Assembly: GCF_004683905.1 (NCBI RefSeq)
Contig: NZ_CP038438.1
Coordinates: forward strand, 2,232,001-2,296,000
DNA: 64,000 nucleotides
Direction: 5' to 3'
DNA from: Pseudomonas fluorescens
GTDB lineage: Bacteria; Pseudomonadota; Gammaproteobacteria; Pseudomonadales; Pseudomonadaceae
The translations under genes and the position numbers were made by a program. The notes beneath the pieces are model-generated. The model did not search any database. It had not been told where the DNA came from and saw only the letters and a list, made by a program, of their open reading frames with translations. Positions 1 to 9,763 of this stretch are shown here, piece by piece (position 1 is the first letter of the stretch; each line of letters opens with the position of its first letter).

Positions 1-304
1 GGCGATCGGAACGGTTGATGGTGTGCGCCAGTTGTTGCGTGGTGCGCGGCGACTCTTCCACCAGCAAGGCTTCGAAGCCGCTGCTGGCGATGCGCGCCAG
101 CGAGCCCGGATACTGGCTGGCGTGTTCGGCAGCGGTGAGCAGATCCGGCGCGCCCCAGAAGGCTTTGCTGAACTGTTTGTTCTGGGCTTTCTGGCGCAGG
201 TATTGCGCCGACTTGACCAGCAGGATCGCCCAGCTGACCACGGAAAACAGCACCAGGCCCCAGAGCACACCGGGGACAATCATCGAAGACAGTGAATTGT
301 TCAT
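1..304 (-). CDS. exbB: ExbB/MotA/TolQ proton channel protein, partial
   Basis: Inner-membrane proton channel subunit that would energise TonB. The 5' end lies at 304 and the frame runs off the left edge, so only about the first 100 residues are visible. The protein opens with MNNSLSSMIVPGVLWGLVLF, a hydrophobic first membrane segment at about residues 8-30, followed by the charged cytoplasmic stretch (KSAQYLRQKAQ) typical of ExbB. It starts 51 bp after the tonB stop on the same strand, so tonB-exbB form an operon, and exbD is expected beyond the edge. TolQ or MotA homologs share the fold, but the tonB neighbour favours ExbB. Confidence 0.8.
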   Translation of the reverse strand, partial: MNNSLSSMIVPGVLWGLVLFSVVSWAILLVKSAQYLRQKAQNKQFSKAFWGAPDLLTAAEHASQYPGSLARIASSGFEALLVEESPRTTQQLAHTINRSDR

Positions 305-355
305 CGCTACACCTCGCTTGCATTAAGTCGGTTGTGAGTTCGTCGGGTTGTGCCG

Positions 356-1174
356 TTATTGCGGCAATTTGAAATCGATGGTCTGGGTGGCGAAGCCGTC
401 AATCGGCGTGTCACCGCGTTTGGCCGGAATGAACTTCCAGTTCTTTACCGCCGCGACGGCGGCGTCATCCAGTTGCGGCTTGCCGCTGGACTTGGTCACT
501 GTCACCGAGCCGGCGCGACCGTTGGCCAGCACCTGAATGCGCAGCACCACGCTGCCTTCCCAATTGCGCCGCAGCGCCAGCGACGGGTATTCCGGCGGCG
601 GGTTGCCAAGGCTGGCGAGACCGGAAATCGCTGCCGATTCCTTGACCGGGGCAGGCGCTGCGGCCGGGGCCGGTGGCGCGCTCGGTGTCGCCGGCGCAGC
701 GGGAGCGGCCGGTTGTGCCGGGGCGGGCGGAGCTTTCGGCGGCTCGACTTTCTTCACCGGTTTGGGCTTCTCGACCGGTTTCGGTTTTTCGATCGGCTTG
801 GGTTTCTCTACCGGTTTTGGCGGTGGCTTGACCGCGTCTTCGTCTTCCACCGGTTGTTCAGGTTCCGGAGGGGGCGGCGGTGGGGGTGGCGGTTCCGGTG
901 TGGGCGGTGCCGGCGGCGTCGGGCTGCTCAGCTCGACGGTCATTTCCGGAATCTGCGGCGGAGTCGGCAGTGGCTCGGGCCGGGTCTGCTGGAAAAACCA
1001 CCAGGCGCCGCCGTGTATCAGCGCCGATACCGCCACCAGCAACAGCATTTGCTGTTTGTTCAACCCGCCGGGTTGCGAGGTATTGGCCGTGAAGGCTGGC
1101 CTGTCCGGTGACAGCGGGATTGGCGCTTCCCGTAACGACCCCGGCAGGGTTCTGTGCTTTACCGCATCGTTCAT
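356..1174 (-). CDS. tonB: energy transducer TonB
   Basis: Periplasm-spanning protein that passes proton-motive energy from ExbB/ExbD to outer-membrane TonB-dependent receptors. The 272-aa product has an N-terminal cytoplasmic extension of about 40 residues, as in Pseudomonas TonB1, then one membrane segment (about 43-60). A long Pro/Lys/Glu-rich linker follows (polyproline run, then repeated EKPKP units), and the C-terminal TonB domain contains PPEYPSLALRRNWEG and VTKSSGKPQLD. The frame is open to 1261, but ATG at 1174 has an SD (gagggagc) 5-6 bases upstream and is preferred. It is first in an operon with exbB. Iron (Fur) control is usual for the family, but I could not identify a clear Fur box. 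Confidence 0.92.
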   Translation of the reverse strand: MNDAVKHRTLPGSLREAPIPLSPDRPAFTANTSQPGGLNKQQMLLLVAVSALIHGGAWWFFQQTRPEPLPTPPQIPEMTVELSSPTPPAPPTPEPPPPPPPPPEPEQPVEDEDAVKPPPKPVEKPKPIEKPKPVEKPKPVKKVEPPKAPPAPAQPAAPAAPATPSAPPAPAAAPAPVKESAAISGLASLGNPPPEYPSLALRRNWEGSVVLRIQVLANGRAGSVTVTKSSGKPQLDDAAVAAVKNWKFIPAKRGDTPIDGFATQTIDFKLPQ

Positions 1175-1923
1175 TAAAGCTCCCTCGGGTTGATGAAGGG
1201 CAATAAGGTGCCGTCCGAACATAGGGGTGATGTTCGAGTGGGTGGGTGTAACTTTCTTCAAGGTGTACGCAGGCCGATAGTTGAACTATCTATAGAACAG
1301 GGCTTGCTTACAGTTACTGGCTTAGAGCCATCGACTTCGAGTGTTCATTGGCCATTCCCTGGTTGTTCTTCTATCGCTTGAGATCAGTGTTGTTGTCTCA
1401 TGCTTGTGCTTTTTGCATGTAGCAACCGCTGTGCCAGATGTTGCCGAAATGTATAGGTCTTATTTCATCAGTGTTACCCATGTCGCATTTATATAAGTTT
1501 TGCCTTGGTCGTGTATTTCTCCGGCCAAGAGTTTCCCGAAACTCCATTGAGTGGAGTTTTTTCAGAGGCGAGTCAGGCTCTACGCGGTATCACGCTGATC
1601 GGCGGGATAGAGCGGCGGCTTGGCTAACGGCCCGGGCACTTGCTGGTGCGCGGCGGACTGATTTGGTGCGGGTCTGTGTTTTAGCGGGTCACGGCGTATG
1701 TTCCTTGTTCTTGTTTAAATGAAATCAATGTTTCCAGTGCTGAATAATCCAACTCACTGGAGCCGTTTTGGTGCACTTGCAAAGTCGCTGAAAGTTATTG
1801 TCCGACAATCCCGCCTGCGTTCATTTAATACGGCGCAGGTGCAGGAATTTTTGCAGTTGTATTTAAAAAATAAATAACACGCCGTTGTCGGCGAAGCGTC
1901 ATCGCCAATCACGGTGTGTGGTC
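1175..1923. other. gene-poor intergenic region
   Basis: About 750 bp, visibly more AT-rich than its surroundings, between the divergent tonB start and the next rightward frame. Open frames here (for example 1438-1722) lack an SD and protein-like composition. The only clear structure is a terminator-like hairpin at 1540-1562. The tonB promoter must lie in the left part. Confidence 0.5.
1540..1562 (+). terminator. orphan intrinsic terminator
   Basis: AACTCCA-ttgag-TGGAGTT stem followed by a run of T (gttttttt). No rightward gene lies upstream, so it may end an unannotated small RNA. Confidence 0.55.
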
Positions 1924-2112
1924 ATGGAGTCAGGTAATAAAGTAGAGGCACTGGCCGCCGGGACTGTTCGAATGAACTCGGCGTTGTTGATAAACAAGCA
2001 AGCAGAGGCTGATGCGGCAGAGCGTTTGAAGATTCACGCGGTGAACTCCTTGTTGCCAGCTCGGATACGCGAACTTTTGGTTCGGTATCGCACCTTACAA
2101 GAACGCGGATAG
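1924..2112 (+). CDS. possible small hypothetical protein
   Basis: Open frame of 62 codons from ATG 1924 (MESGNKVEALAAGTVRMNS...), rich in Ala, Leu, Arg and Glu and predicted helical towards its end (AERLKIHAVNSLLPARIREL). The SD is weak (ggtgtg). It is followed after about 155 bp by a glutathione transferase gene on the same strand. I recognise no family. Composition is compatible with a real micro-protein, but a chance frame is not excluded. Confidence 0.3.
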   Translation: MESGNKVEALAAGTVRMNSALLINKQAEADAAERLKIHAVNSLLPARIRELLVRYRTLQERG

Positions 2113-2267
2113 CGTTCGATGATTGCTCTTGGTGCGGGATGGGCACCGCCAGCGCTGTTTTGCGAGGTTTGAATTCGCAAGTCGCCAATGCATGGGAAAA
2201 ACGTGCCCAAGCGGATACACCCGCTATAAATAGGGCTACACAGATCTGTCGAGATCGAGGAGGGGGC

Positions 2268-2891
2268 ATGTATCAACTGTACGGACATCGCAATTCAGGT
2301 GCCGCAGCCATCGAGGCAGCGCTGGAGTTATGCCAGATCGCCTATCGCTTTATCGATATCGAAGCCTCAAGCGAAGCCGCCGAGGCACTGGCGCGCCTCA
2401 ATCCACTGAAGCAGGTGCCGACCCTGCAATTGCCCGATGGCAGTGCGATCACCGAGAGTGTAGCGATTCTGATTCATCTGGGCCTGAGTTTTCCCGAGTC
2501 CGGTCTGTTGCCGGCCAAGGCGGCTGATCGTGATCAGGCGATTCGCGGCATGGTCTACATCGCCAGCAATTGCTATGCAGCCATCGGCGTCATCGATTAC
2601 CCCGAGCGCTGGCTGGTGATGCCCGACGAAGCCTCACGGCAGAACCTGATGGCCGGCGCACGTGAGCGCCTGCACTGGAGCTGGGAAGTGTTTGCCGATC
2701 AGTTTTCCGCCGAGTTGTACCTGGACGACGAAACGCCCGGCGCGCTGGACGTGCTGGCGGCCGTGGTGACGCGTTGGGCGGGGAGCCGCGAGCACTTGCG
2801 CCAGACACGTCCGGGGTTTTATGCGTGGTTGCAGCGTATTGACAGGCATCCGGTGCTGGCGCCGGTGTTTGCCCGGCATTGGCCGTCCTGA
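2268..2891 (+). CDS. glutathione S-transferase family protein
   Basis: Predicted cytosolic glutathione transferase, 207 aa, conjugating glutathione to unknown electrophiles. The N-terminal thioredoxin-like domain (about 1-78) has the cis-Pro motif KQVPTL and the glutathione-binding ITESVAIL. The C-terminal half is the all-helical GST domain. The frame is open from 2139, but ATG 2268 follows a strong SD (gaggaggggg) and gives the usual family length and the usual N terminus (MYQLYGH). It stands alone, followed by a repeat pair. Substrate unknown. Confidence 0.85.
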   Translation: MYQLYGHRNSGAAAIEAALELCQIAYRFIDIEASSEAAEALARLNPLKQVPTLQLPDGSAITESVAILIHLGLSFPESGLLPAKAADRDQAIRGMVYIASNCYAAIGVIDYPERWLVMPDEASRQNLMAGARERLHWSWEVFADQFSAELYLDDETPGALDVLAAVVTRWAGSREHLRQTRPGFYAWLQRIDRHPVLAPVFARHWPS

Positions 2892-2908
2892 ACACCCTGT
2901 TAACCAAT

Positions 2909-2996
2909 GTGGGAGCGGGCTTGCTCGCGAATGCGGTGTGTCAGTCGAAATATCTCTGATTGACACACCGCATTCGCGAGCAAGCCCGCTCCCACA
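2909..2996. repeat. REP-type inverted repeat pair
   Basis: Two opposed copies of TGTGGGAGCGGGCTTGCTCGCGA about 40 bp apart, able to form one long hairpin. This is the common extragenic palindrome family of P. fluorescens. It lies between convergent genes and may also act as a bidirectional terminator. Confidence 0.9.
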
Positions 2997-3024
2997 GGGG
3001 GGGTAGTGCCTGGACGAGAGTAGA

Positions 3025-3465
3025 TCACTCCCCGCGAATGTACTGCTCCAGCTGCTTGATCAGTTCCGCCTGCTCGGCAATCGCCTCTTTCACCAGGTCG
3101 CCGATCGACAGCAAACCGATCAACTTGCCGTTCTCCACCACCGGCAAGTGGCGCAGGCGTTTGTCGGACATGATGCCCAGGCAGGTGTCGACGGTCTGGT
3201 GGGTGTCCACGGTGATGACGTCCTTGACCATGATGTCGCGCACCGGTGTTCCCACTGACGAGCGCCCGTGCAGTACCAGTTTGCGTGCGTAATCACGCTC
3301 ACTGATGATGCCGACCACTTTGTCATCTTCCATCACCACCAAGGCCCCGACGTTTTTCTCGGCCATTTTCATCAGCGCTTCGAGCACCATGTGACCGGGA
3401 TCGATATGGTGCACTTCCTGATTTTTCTGATCTTTGAGCTTGAGCAGTTGTGCGACGGTCTTCAT
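3025..3465 (-). CDS. tandem CBS domain protein
   Basis: Small cytosolic protein of 146 aa made almost entirely of two CBS modules (about 15-65 and 78-130). Each ends with the expected strand-turn motif (GIISERD at 52-58, GLLSIGD at 117-123). Such stand-alone pairs bind adenine nucleotides (AMP, ATP, SAM or NAD) and act as energy or ligand sensors; the partner here is unknown. The C-terminal tail (AEQAELIKQLEQYIRG) is a short amphipathic helix. It sits alone between two repeat elements. Confidence 0.88.
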   Translation of the reverse strand: MKTVAQLLKLKDQKNQEVHHIDPGHMVLEALMKMAEKNVGALVVMEDDKVVGIISERDYARKLVLHGRSSVGTPVRDIMVKDVITVDTHQTVDTCLGIMSDKRLRHLPVVENGKLIGLLSIGDLVKEAIAEQAELIKQLEQYIRGE

Positions 3466-3592
3466 GGCGGTTACTCAGGTGTTGTCGTTGTTACTCAAGC
3501 ATCGTAGACCCTTGCGCGCAGGGCAAGGTGGCAAAGCGGCAGATAGCACGCAAAAAACGTCATTTGCCGGTTTTTCCGGCTCACCTCTAACC

Positions 3593-3727
3593 CTGTGGCG
3601 AGGGAGCTTGCTCCCGCTGGACTGCGTAGCAGGCCCAAACCCTGAGAATTCGGTTTGCCTGATGCACCGCATTGCCTGGTTTTACGACTGCTGCGCAGGC
3701 GAGCGGGAGCAAGCTCCCTCGCCACAG
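3593..3727. repeat. inverted repeat pair (CTGTGGCGAGGGAGCTTGCTCCCGC family)
   Basis: Opposed arms CTGTGGCGAGGGAGCTTGCTCCCGCT and its complement near 3700-3727, about 85 bp apart. Same family as the element at 39356-39459. It fills most of the 3466-3791 gap; nothing else is visible there apart from the polB start region. Confidence 0.85.
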
Positions 3728-3791
3728 GGAATGGGGTTATCCCTTGAAGGGCAGCGTAGAATGCCCCTCTGATTCAATTCCTGAGGTTGCA

Positions 3792-6155
3792 GTGGTGGAT
3801 TTACAGCAGGGCTTCGTCCTGACCCGGCATTGGCGCGATACCCCGGCCGGCACCGAAGTCGAGTTCTGGCTGGCGACCGACGCCGGGCCGCGCCGTGTGC
3901 GTCTGGCGCCGCAGACGTCAGTGGCGTTTATCCCCGCTGCACAACGCGAAGCGGCCGAACGTCTGCTGCACGATGAAAAGAATGTCGAGCTGCGCCCGCT
4001 GGCCCTGCAGGATTTCGAGCATCGCCCGGTGCTCGGACTGTATTGCCAGCAACATGGCCAGTTGATGCGCCTGGAAACCGCGCTGTCCCGCGCCGGTGTC
4101 GATGTCTTCGAAGCCGACGTGCGTCCGCCCGAGCGCTACCTGATGGAGCGCTTCATCACCGCACCAGTGCTGTTCGGCGGTAGCGCCGACGCTGACGGCG
4201 TATTGCTCAACGCTCAACTCAAACCTGATCCGAAATACCGACCGCAACTACGGCTGGTCTCGCTGGATATCGAAACCACCGAAACCGGCGAGCTGTATTC
4301 CATCGCCCTCGAAGGTTGCGGCCAGCGTCAGGTGTACATGCTCGGCGCGCCCAACGGTGACGCGAGCATCATCGACTTCGATCTGGAATATTGCGACTCG
4401 CGCACCGTGATCCTGAAGAAGCTCAACGACTGGTTCGCCCTCCACGACCCCGACGCGATCATCGGCTGGAACGTCGTGCAGTTCGACCTGCGCATCCTTC
4501 ACGAACACGCGCGACGCCTCGGTGTGCCGCTGAAAATCGGCCGTGGCGGTGAGGAGATGCAGTGGCGCGAACACGGTAGCCGCACGCACTACTTTGCCTC
4601 GGCAGCGGGGCGCTTGATCATCGACGGCATCGAATCGCTGCGCTCGGCGACCTGGAGTTTTCCCTCGTTCAGCCTGGAGAATGTCGCGCAGACCCTGCTC
4701 GGCGAGGGCAAGGCGATCGACAACCCGTACCAGCGCATGGACGAAATCAACCGCATGTTCGCCGAGGACAAACCGGCGCTGGCCAAGTACAACCTCAAGG
4801 ACTGCGAACTGGTCACGCGGATCTTCGCCAAGACCGAACTGCTGACGTTTCTCCTCGAACGCGCCAGCGTTACCGGCCTGCCTGCGGATCGCAGCGGCGG
4901 CTCGGTGGCGGCGTTCACCCATTTGTACATGCCGTTGATGCACCGTCAGGGTTTCGTTGCGCCGAACCTGGGCACCAATCCGCCACAGGCCAGCCCCGGC
5001 GGCTTCGTCATGGATTCGCAGCCGGGGCTGTACGAGTCGGTGCTGGTGCTGGATTACAAGAGCCTGTACCCGTCGATCATCCGCACCTTTCTGATCGACC
5101 CGGTGGGCCTGATCGAAGGCTTACAACACCCGGACGACGCCGATTCGGTGCCGGGGTTTCGCGGTGCACGTTTCTCGCGCACCCGGCATTGCCTGCCGTC
5201 GATTGTCGCGCGGGTCGCCGAGGGCCGCGAGACCGCCAAGCGCGAGCACAACGCACCGCTGTCGCAAGCGCTGAAAATCATCATGAACGCCTTCTACGGC
5301 GTGCTCGGCTCCAGTGGTTGCCGATTTTTCGATACGCGTCTGGCATCGTCGATTACCTTGCGCGGCCACGAGATCATGCTGCGCACCCGTCAGCTGATCG
5401 AAGCGCAGGGCCACGCGGTGATCTACGGCGACACCGATTCGACCTTCGTCTGGCTGCGTCGCGCGCACGGTCAGGAGGAAGCGGCACAGATCGGTCAGGC
5501 GCTGGTCAAGCACGTCAACGACTGGTGGCGCGAGCATGTGCGTGAGGAATACGGCCTGCAAAGTGCTCTCGAATTGCAGTACGAAACCCACTACAAACGT
5601 TTTCTGATGCCGACCATTCGCGGTGCCGAGGAGGGCAGCAAAAAGCGCTACGCCGGACTGGTGACGCGCGCCGATGGCAGTGACGAAATGGTCTACAAGG
5701 GCCTGGAAACCGTGCGCACCGACTGGTCGCTGCTGGCTCGGCAGTTCCAGCAGGAACTCTACGAGCGGATCTTCCAGCGCAAGCCGTATCAGGATTACGT
5801 GCGCGATTACGTACGCAAGACCCTGGCCGGCGAATTCGATGAACGACTGGTCTACCGCAAACGCCTGCGCCGCACCCTCGATGACTACGAACGCAACGTG
5901 CCGCCGCATGTGCGTGCAGCGCGGCTGGCCGACGATTACAACGCGCAGCAGGGTCGCCCGCGGCAGTACCAGAACGGCGGCTGGATCAGTTACGTGATCA
6001 CCCTGGCCGGGCCGGAACCGCTGGAAGTACGCCGCGCCGCGATCGACTACGACCACTACATCACCCGCCAGCTGCAACCGGTGGCGGACGCGATTCTGCC
6101 GTTTGTCGACGACGATTTCTCAACCCTGATCGGGGGGCAACTGGGCCTTTTTTGA
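3792..6155 (+). CDS. polB: DNA polymerase II (family B)
   Basis: Family-B polymerase for SOS-linked translesion synthesis and replication restart; the 787-aa product resembles E. coli PolB (783 aa) along its whole length. The 3'-5' exonuclease motif SLDIETTE is at about 157-164. Polymerase motifs are DYKSLYPSI (about 421), KIIMNAFYG (about 495) and the metal-binding YGDTDS (about 544). The open frame begins at 3672, but homology starts at [16 protein letters not shown] at 3792 or 3795, preceded by tgaggt, is the likely start. The last 36 bp overlap the 3' end of the convergent DUF1810 gene. No clear LexA box was recognised upstream. Confidence 0.95.
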   Translation: MVDLQQGFVLTRHWRDTPAGTEVEFWLATDAGPRRVRLAPQTSVAFIPAAQREAAERLLHDEKNVELRPLALQDFEHRPVLGLYCQQHGQLMRLETALSRAGVDVFEADVRPPERYLMERFITAPVLFGGSADADGVLLNAQLKPDPKYRPQLRLVSLDIETTETGELYSIALEGCGQRQVYMLGAPNGDASIIDFDLEYCDSRTVILKKLNDWFALHDPDAIIGWNVVQFDLRILHEHARRLGVPLKIGRGGEEMQWREHGSRTHYFASAAGRLIIDGIESLRSATWSFPSFSLENVAQTLLGEGKAIDNPYQRMDEINRMFAEDKPALAKYNLKDCELVTRIFAKTELLTFLLERASVTGLPADRSGGSVAAFTHLYMPLMHRQGFVAPNLGTNPPQASPGGFVMDSQPGLYESVLVLDYKSLYPSIIRTFLIDPVGLIEGLQHPDDADSVPGFRGARFSRTRHCLPSIVARVAEGRETAKREHNAPLSQALKIIMNAFYGVLGSSGCRFFDTRLASSITLRGHEIMLRTRQLIEAQGHAVIYGDTDSTFVWLRRAHGQEEAAQIGQALVKHVNDWWREHVREEYGLQSALELQYETHYKRFLMPTIRGAEEGSKKRYAGLVTRADGSDEMVYKGLETVRTDWSLLARQFQQELYERIFQRKPYQDYVRDYVRKTLAGEFDERLVYRKRLRRTLDDYERNVPPHVRAARLADDYNAQQGRPRQYQNGGWISYVITLAGPEPLEVRRAAIDYDHYITRQLQPVADAILPFVDDDFSTLIGGQLGLF

Positions 6156-6590
6156 GTCCAGCAGTTGCAGGGTCCATTCATCGAGGATGCCGTGGAAGTA
6201 GCGCTCCAGCGCCTGAGCGAACGGGCAATCTTCGGCGCTGAACTGCGCAAACAGCGTCATTGAGGAGTGAAACTTCAGGTCATCGGGGTGGCCGAAAATC
6301 TCGGCAATCGAGCGCTGGCGGATGTTCAGTACCAACTGCGTGCAGATGCGCAGCCGCGCACCGAGCAGGTCGTGGGTCAGATAGGCCCGCGCTTCTTCGG
6401 CGGATTGAATGGCGTAACGCCGGGACATCTCGCTGCCGCCCAGCCCGGCGAACTGCGGGAACACAAACCACATCCAGTGGCTGCGCTTGCGCCCCTCACC
6501 GAGTTCACGCTGAACCCGTTCGAACACCGGGTCCTGCGCCTGGACGAAACGCTGCAGGTTGAACGGGTCATGCTGATCAGTGCTTCTCAT
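6120..6590 (-). CDS. DUF1810 family protein
   Basis: Protein of 156 aa belonging to the DUF1810 family of unknown function (sometimes labelled calpastatin). Typical features are the opening [12 protein letters not shown], the [13 protein letters not shown] block and [19 protein letters not shown] 6590 is used because family homology starts there; the frame upstream to 6761 is unlike the family. It is convergent with polB and the two coding regions overlap by 36 bp, so its last dozen residues are encoded opposite the polB C terminus. Confidence 0.85.
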   Translation of the reverse strand: MRSTDQHDPFNLQRFVQAQDPVFERVQRELGEGRKRSHWMWFVFPQFAGLGGSEMSRRYAIQSAEEARAYLTHDLLGARLRICTQLVLNIRQRSIAEIFGHPDDLKFHSSMTLFAQFSAEDCPFAQALERYFHGILDEWTLQLLDSKKAQLPPDQG

Positions 6591-6618
6591 GACGAAGCCC
6601 TCGCCAGCGCCCAGCGAC

Positions 6619-7440
6619 TCAGACCATCGCCAGCCGCTGCTTGCGTTGTGGCGCTTTGAATACTTGGTCCAGCGCCGCCAGATCCCCGGCATCCAGTTGC
6701 AACTGCGCCGCTTGTGCATTGAGTTGCACATGTTCCGGTCGCACAGCCTTGGGAATCGCAATTACCCCATCCTGACGCAGAATCCACGCCAGCGAAACCT
6801 GCGCCGGGGTCACGTTGTGACGAGCGGCAATCTGCTGTAGCGCTGGTTCGGCGAGCATCGCGCCGCCCTGGCCGATCGGGCAGTACGCCATCAACGGCAT
6901 GCGCTGTTGCTGGCACCAGGGCAGCAAGTCGAATTCGACGCCGCGCTCTTCCAGGTTGTACAGCACCTGATTGGTCGCGCAGGCCGGATTGGCCAGTTCT
7001 TCGAGATCATCGACGTCGAAATTCGACACGCCCCAACGGCCGATCTTGCCGTCCTCGCGCAGGCGTTCGAAGGCTTCGACGGTTTCTTCCAGCGGATACT
7101 GGCCGCGCCAATGCAGCAGATAGAGGTCGATGTAATCGGTGTCGAGCCGGCGCAGACTGCGCTCGCAGGCTTGCGGGATGCCTGTGCGGCTGGCGTTGTG
7201 CGGGTAGACCTTGCTCACCAGAAACACTTGGTCGCGCAGACCGGCGATGGCTTCGCCGACCACGCTTTCGGCACCGCCCTCGGCGTACATTTCTGCGGTG
7301 TCGATAAGGGACATGCCCAACTCGATACCTTGTCGCAGCGCGGACACTTCACGCTTGTGCGCCGAGCGATCTTCGCCCATGCGCCAGGTGCCCTGGCCGA
7401 TCACTGGAACCTGCACGCCTGCCAGTTCAAGGGTACGCAT
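6619..7440 (-). CDS. aldo/keto reductase
   Basis: NADPH-dependent cytosolic oxidoreductase, 273 aa, TIM-barrel fold. The catalytic tetrad is visible: Asp47 and Tyr52 in DTAEMYAEG, Lys77 in LVSKVYP, His110 in LYLLHW. The C-terminal cofactor segment reads VIAIPKAVRPEHVQ. It lies 28 bp upstream of the DUF1810 start on the same strand, so the two may be co-transcribed. The substrate cannot be deduced. Confidence 0.9.
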   Translation of the reverse strand: MRTLELAGVQVPVIGQGTWRMGEDRSAHKREVSALRQGIELGMSLIDTAEMYAEGGAESVVGEAIAGLRDQVFLVSKVYPHNASRTGIPQACERSLRRLDTDYIDLYLLHWRGQYPLEETVEAFERLREDGKIGRWGVSNFDVDDLEELANPACATNQVLYNLEERGVEFDLLPWCQQQRMPLMAYCPIGQGGAMLAEPALQQIAARHNVTPAQVSLAWILRQDGVIAIPKAVRPEHVQLNAQAAQLQLDAGDLAALDQVFKAPQRKQRLAMV

Positions 7441-7515
7441 TCAAACCTCCTGTGCTGATGGTCATACCTTAGTGGGCAGCAGGATAGCGCAGGGGTTCCA
7501 ATGGAGGTCGATGAA

Positions 7516-7612
7516 CCTGTGGCGAGGGGATTTATCCCCGATGGGCACGCAGCGCCCCCAAGAAGCAGGGTTGCTGCGCAACCCATCGGGGATAAATCCC
7601 CTCACCACAAGG
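7516..7612. repeat. inverted repeat pair (GGCGAGGGGATTTATCCCC family)
   Basis: Opposed arms CTGTGGCGAGGGGATTTATCCCC and GGGGATAAATCCCCTCACCACA with a GC-rich middle. Same family as 62827-62921. It lies between the reductase promoter region and the epimerase stop. Confidence 0.85.
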
Positions 7613-7618
7613 CAAGTG

Positions 7619-8767
7619 TTATTTCGCAGAGAACTTCAACAACACGCTGTGGCTGTAAGTCTGCCCCGGATCGAGACGCGTGCTCGGGAAGTCCGGCTGA
7701 TTCGGCGCATCCGGATAGTGCTGCGTTTCCAGGGTAAACGCACCCCAGTGCGGATAGACCTTGCCACCCTTGCCCTTGACCGTGCCGTCGAGGAAGTTAC
7801 TGGTATAGAACTGCACACCCGGCTCGCTGGTGAACAGCTGCAAATGCCGCCCTGACTGCGGATCGCTGACCTCGGCGGCGACTTTGTTCACATCACCTTT
7901 GCTATCCAGCACCCAGTTGAAATCGAAGCCACCCTGTTTCGGCTCGGCGAATTTCAGCTGTGGGTGATCGGCCTTGATGTGCGTACCAATGGCGGTGGGT
8001 TTGGTGAAGTCCATTGGTGTGCCGGCCACTGGCGCCAGTTCGCCGGTCGGGATCAGTTTGCCGGTGACCGGGGTGTAATGGCTGGCGTGCAAGGTGGCCA
8101 CCTGCTTGAGAATGTCGCCATTGCCGGCGCCGGCGAGGTTGAAGTAGCTGTGGTTGGTCAGGTTGAGCACCGTCGGTTTATCGGTGCTGGCCTTATAGTC
8201 GATGCGCAACTCGTTGCTGTCGGTCAGGCGATAGGTCACTTGCGTGGTGAGATTGCCGGGGAAACCCATTTCACCGTCTGCCGACAGATAGGTGAGGGTC
8301 ACGCCGACGGAATCCTTGTCCTTGGTTTCCTGCGCTTTCCAGACCTTCTTGTCGAAACCCTGAGTACCGCCATGCAAGGCGTTGGACTTGTCGTTCTGCG
8401 GCACCTGATAGCGCTTGCCGTCGAGTTCGAACGCGCCGTCCGCGAGGCGATTGCCGAAACGGCCGATGGTCGCACCGAAATACGCCGTGCCTTTCTGGTA
8501 GCCCTGGACATCGTCGAAACCCAGCACCACGTCAGCGGCTTTGCCGTGTTTGTCCGGCACCAGCAGTGATTGCAGGGTGGCGCCGTAGGTGATGACGGTC
8601 GCCTGCATGCCGTGGCTGTTGCGCAGGATGTATTGCTCGACAGGCGTGCCGTCATTGGTTTTGCCAAAGGCTTTGTGCTCGGCGCTGAGGCCGGCCGCGT
8701 TGGCGGAGAGGGTGGCGATCATCAGGGACAGTCCGAGGCCGGAGAGCAGGTGACGTGATTGAAGCAT
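7619..8767 (-). CDS. galM: periplasmic aldose 1-epimerase (mutarotase)
   Basis: Interconverts alpha and beta anomers of aldoses. It carries a Sec signal peptide (about 1-24, ending SANAA), so it probably acts in the periplasm, unlike cytosolic E. coli GalM. The 382-aa product keeps the family blocks: GRFGNRLADG, NALHGG (His132), TNHSYFNL (His206) and the catalytic base in TLETQHYPD (Glu347). The extra length against E. coli GalM (346 aa) is mainly the signal peptide. The gene stands alone, with a 230-bp AT-rich upstream region probably holding its promoter. Confidence 0.92.
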   Translation of the reverse strand: MLQSRHLLSGLGLSLMIATLSANAAGLSAEHKAFGKTNDGTPVEQYILRNSHGMQATVITYGATLQSLLVPDKHGKAADVVLGFDDVQGYQKGTAYFGATIGRFGNRLADGAFELDGKRYQVPQNDKSNALHGGTQGFDKKVWKAQETKDKDSVGVTLTYLSADGEMGFPGNLTTQVTYRLTDSNELRIDYKASTDKPTVLNLTNHSYFNLAGAGNGDILKQVATLHASHYTPVTGKLIPTGELAPVAGTPMDFTKPTAIGTHIKADHPQLKFAEPKQGGFDFNWVLDSKGDVNKVAAEVSDPQSGRHLQLFTSEPGVQFYTSNFLDGTVKGKGGKVYPHWGAFTLETQHYPDAPNQPDFPSTRLDPGQTYSHSVLLKFSAK

Positions 8768-9001
8768 GGTTGACCTTCCTTTTTGTTGTTGTTTTCAAAA
8801 CAGGGTAATAGTCATGCTAATTGTGGGTTGAGTCAGAATTTATAGCCGGTTAAAGGTTTAGTGCAAATATAAAGTCATACTAAATAGTTGCCGAAGGTCG
8901 GGAAATCGTGCCAGCGCTGCACTTTTCCGGATTCGGCGGCTCTATCCATGGCCAGGATGCGGCGACGCCCGCCGCACAGGAATGTGCCCGTTCGAGAATT
9001 C

Positions 9002-9751
9002 ATGCCGAGAGTTTTTCACCCGATCGCCCGATTTTTTCGCCGCCCGTGCCTGTTGCTGGCCTGTCTGTCATCGCTGTTTGTCAGCGGTTGCACGCACCAG
9101 ACGGGCAACGGTTTCATCGCTCAGATGCGTGACGGTCAACCGCAGGAATTCCTGCAGACCAGCGTCGACCGTATGGCCACGTTGGCGATGCGCGACAACC
9201 TCAACAGTCTTTATCGGTTGATGGGCAAGCTGTATTTGCGCAACCCGGAAGAGCTGCGCAAATCGGGATTCCTCGACATCAACACCGCGGTGAAACAGGT
9301 GCGCCTGGCCGTCGAGCAGCAGCAACCGTTACCGGTGTTGGGCGGGCGCAAAGATCTGGCGGCGCTCAGCTATGCGATGAGTCCGGAGTTTCTCGGGGAT
9401 CGGGTCGGCGCCTTCATCTATGCCATCGGCAGCATGCTGGTCACCGCCCACGGCAATCGCATCGAGTTCTACATGACCGATGCAATCAACCCGACCTTCG
9501 TCCACAACGCCGCGCGCAATATCGAGAAAGCCACGTGGATTCTGGCCCAGCGCCAGAACAAGGAAGGCCAGCCGCTGCTGTTCTCCAATGAAATCTCGGA
9601 GGAGGGCAGCAACCTGAGTTTCGCCACCGAGTTCGGCAAGATCGTCGCGCGGCTCGACCTGCTGGCGCAGATGCTTGATGAGCGCTACCGGCGCATCGGC
9701 CTGAACTACGCGCAGAGCCTGCTGTTCCTGAATTTCCTTCCGGTGCAGTAA
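9002..9751 (+). CDS. hypothetical lipoprotein
   Basis: A 249-aa protein with a lipoprotein signal: Arg-rich start, hydrophobic core LLLACLSSLF and lipobox VSGC (Cys about residue 29). It is therefore likely anchored in the outer membrane facing the periplasm. The rest is a helical soluble domain of no family I recognise. ATG 9002 gives a normal-length signal peptide; the frame is open from 8888 and an ATG at 8957 is possible. It stands alone before a repeat pair. Confidence 0.75.
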   Translation: MPRVFHPIARFFRRPCLLLACLSSLFVSGCTHQTGNGFIAQMRDGQPQEFLQTSVDRMATLAMRDNLNSLYRLMGKLYLRNPEELRKSGFLDINTAVKQVRLAVEQQQPLPVLGGRKDLAALSYAMSPEFLGDRVGAFIYAIGSMLVTAHGNRIEFYMTDAINPTFVHNAARNIEKATWILAQRQNKEGQPLLFSNEISEEGSNLSFATEFGKIVARLDLLAQMLDERYRRIGLNYAQSLLFLNFLPVQ

Positions 9752-9763
9752 GTGCGGAGATCC

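Noticed and set aside
350-1193. Long rightward frames opposite tonB rich in Arg or Gly
   Set aside because: They mirror the Pro/Lys-rich TonB linker; low-complexity shadow frames with no SD.
1262-1330. Fur box in front of tonB
   Set aside because: Nothing close enough to the 19-bp GATAATGATAATCATTATC consensus was found.
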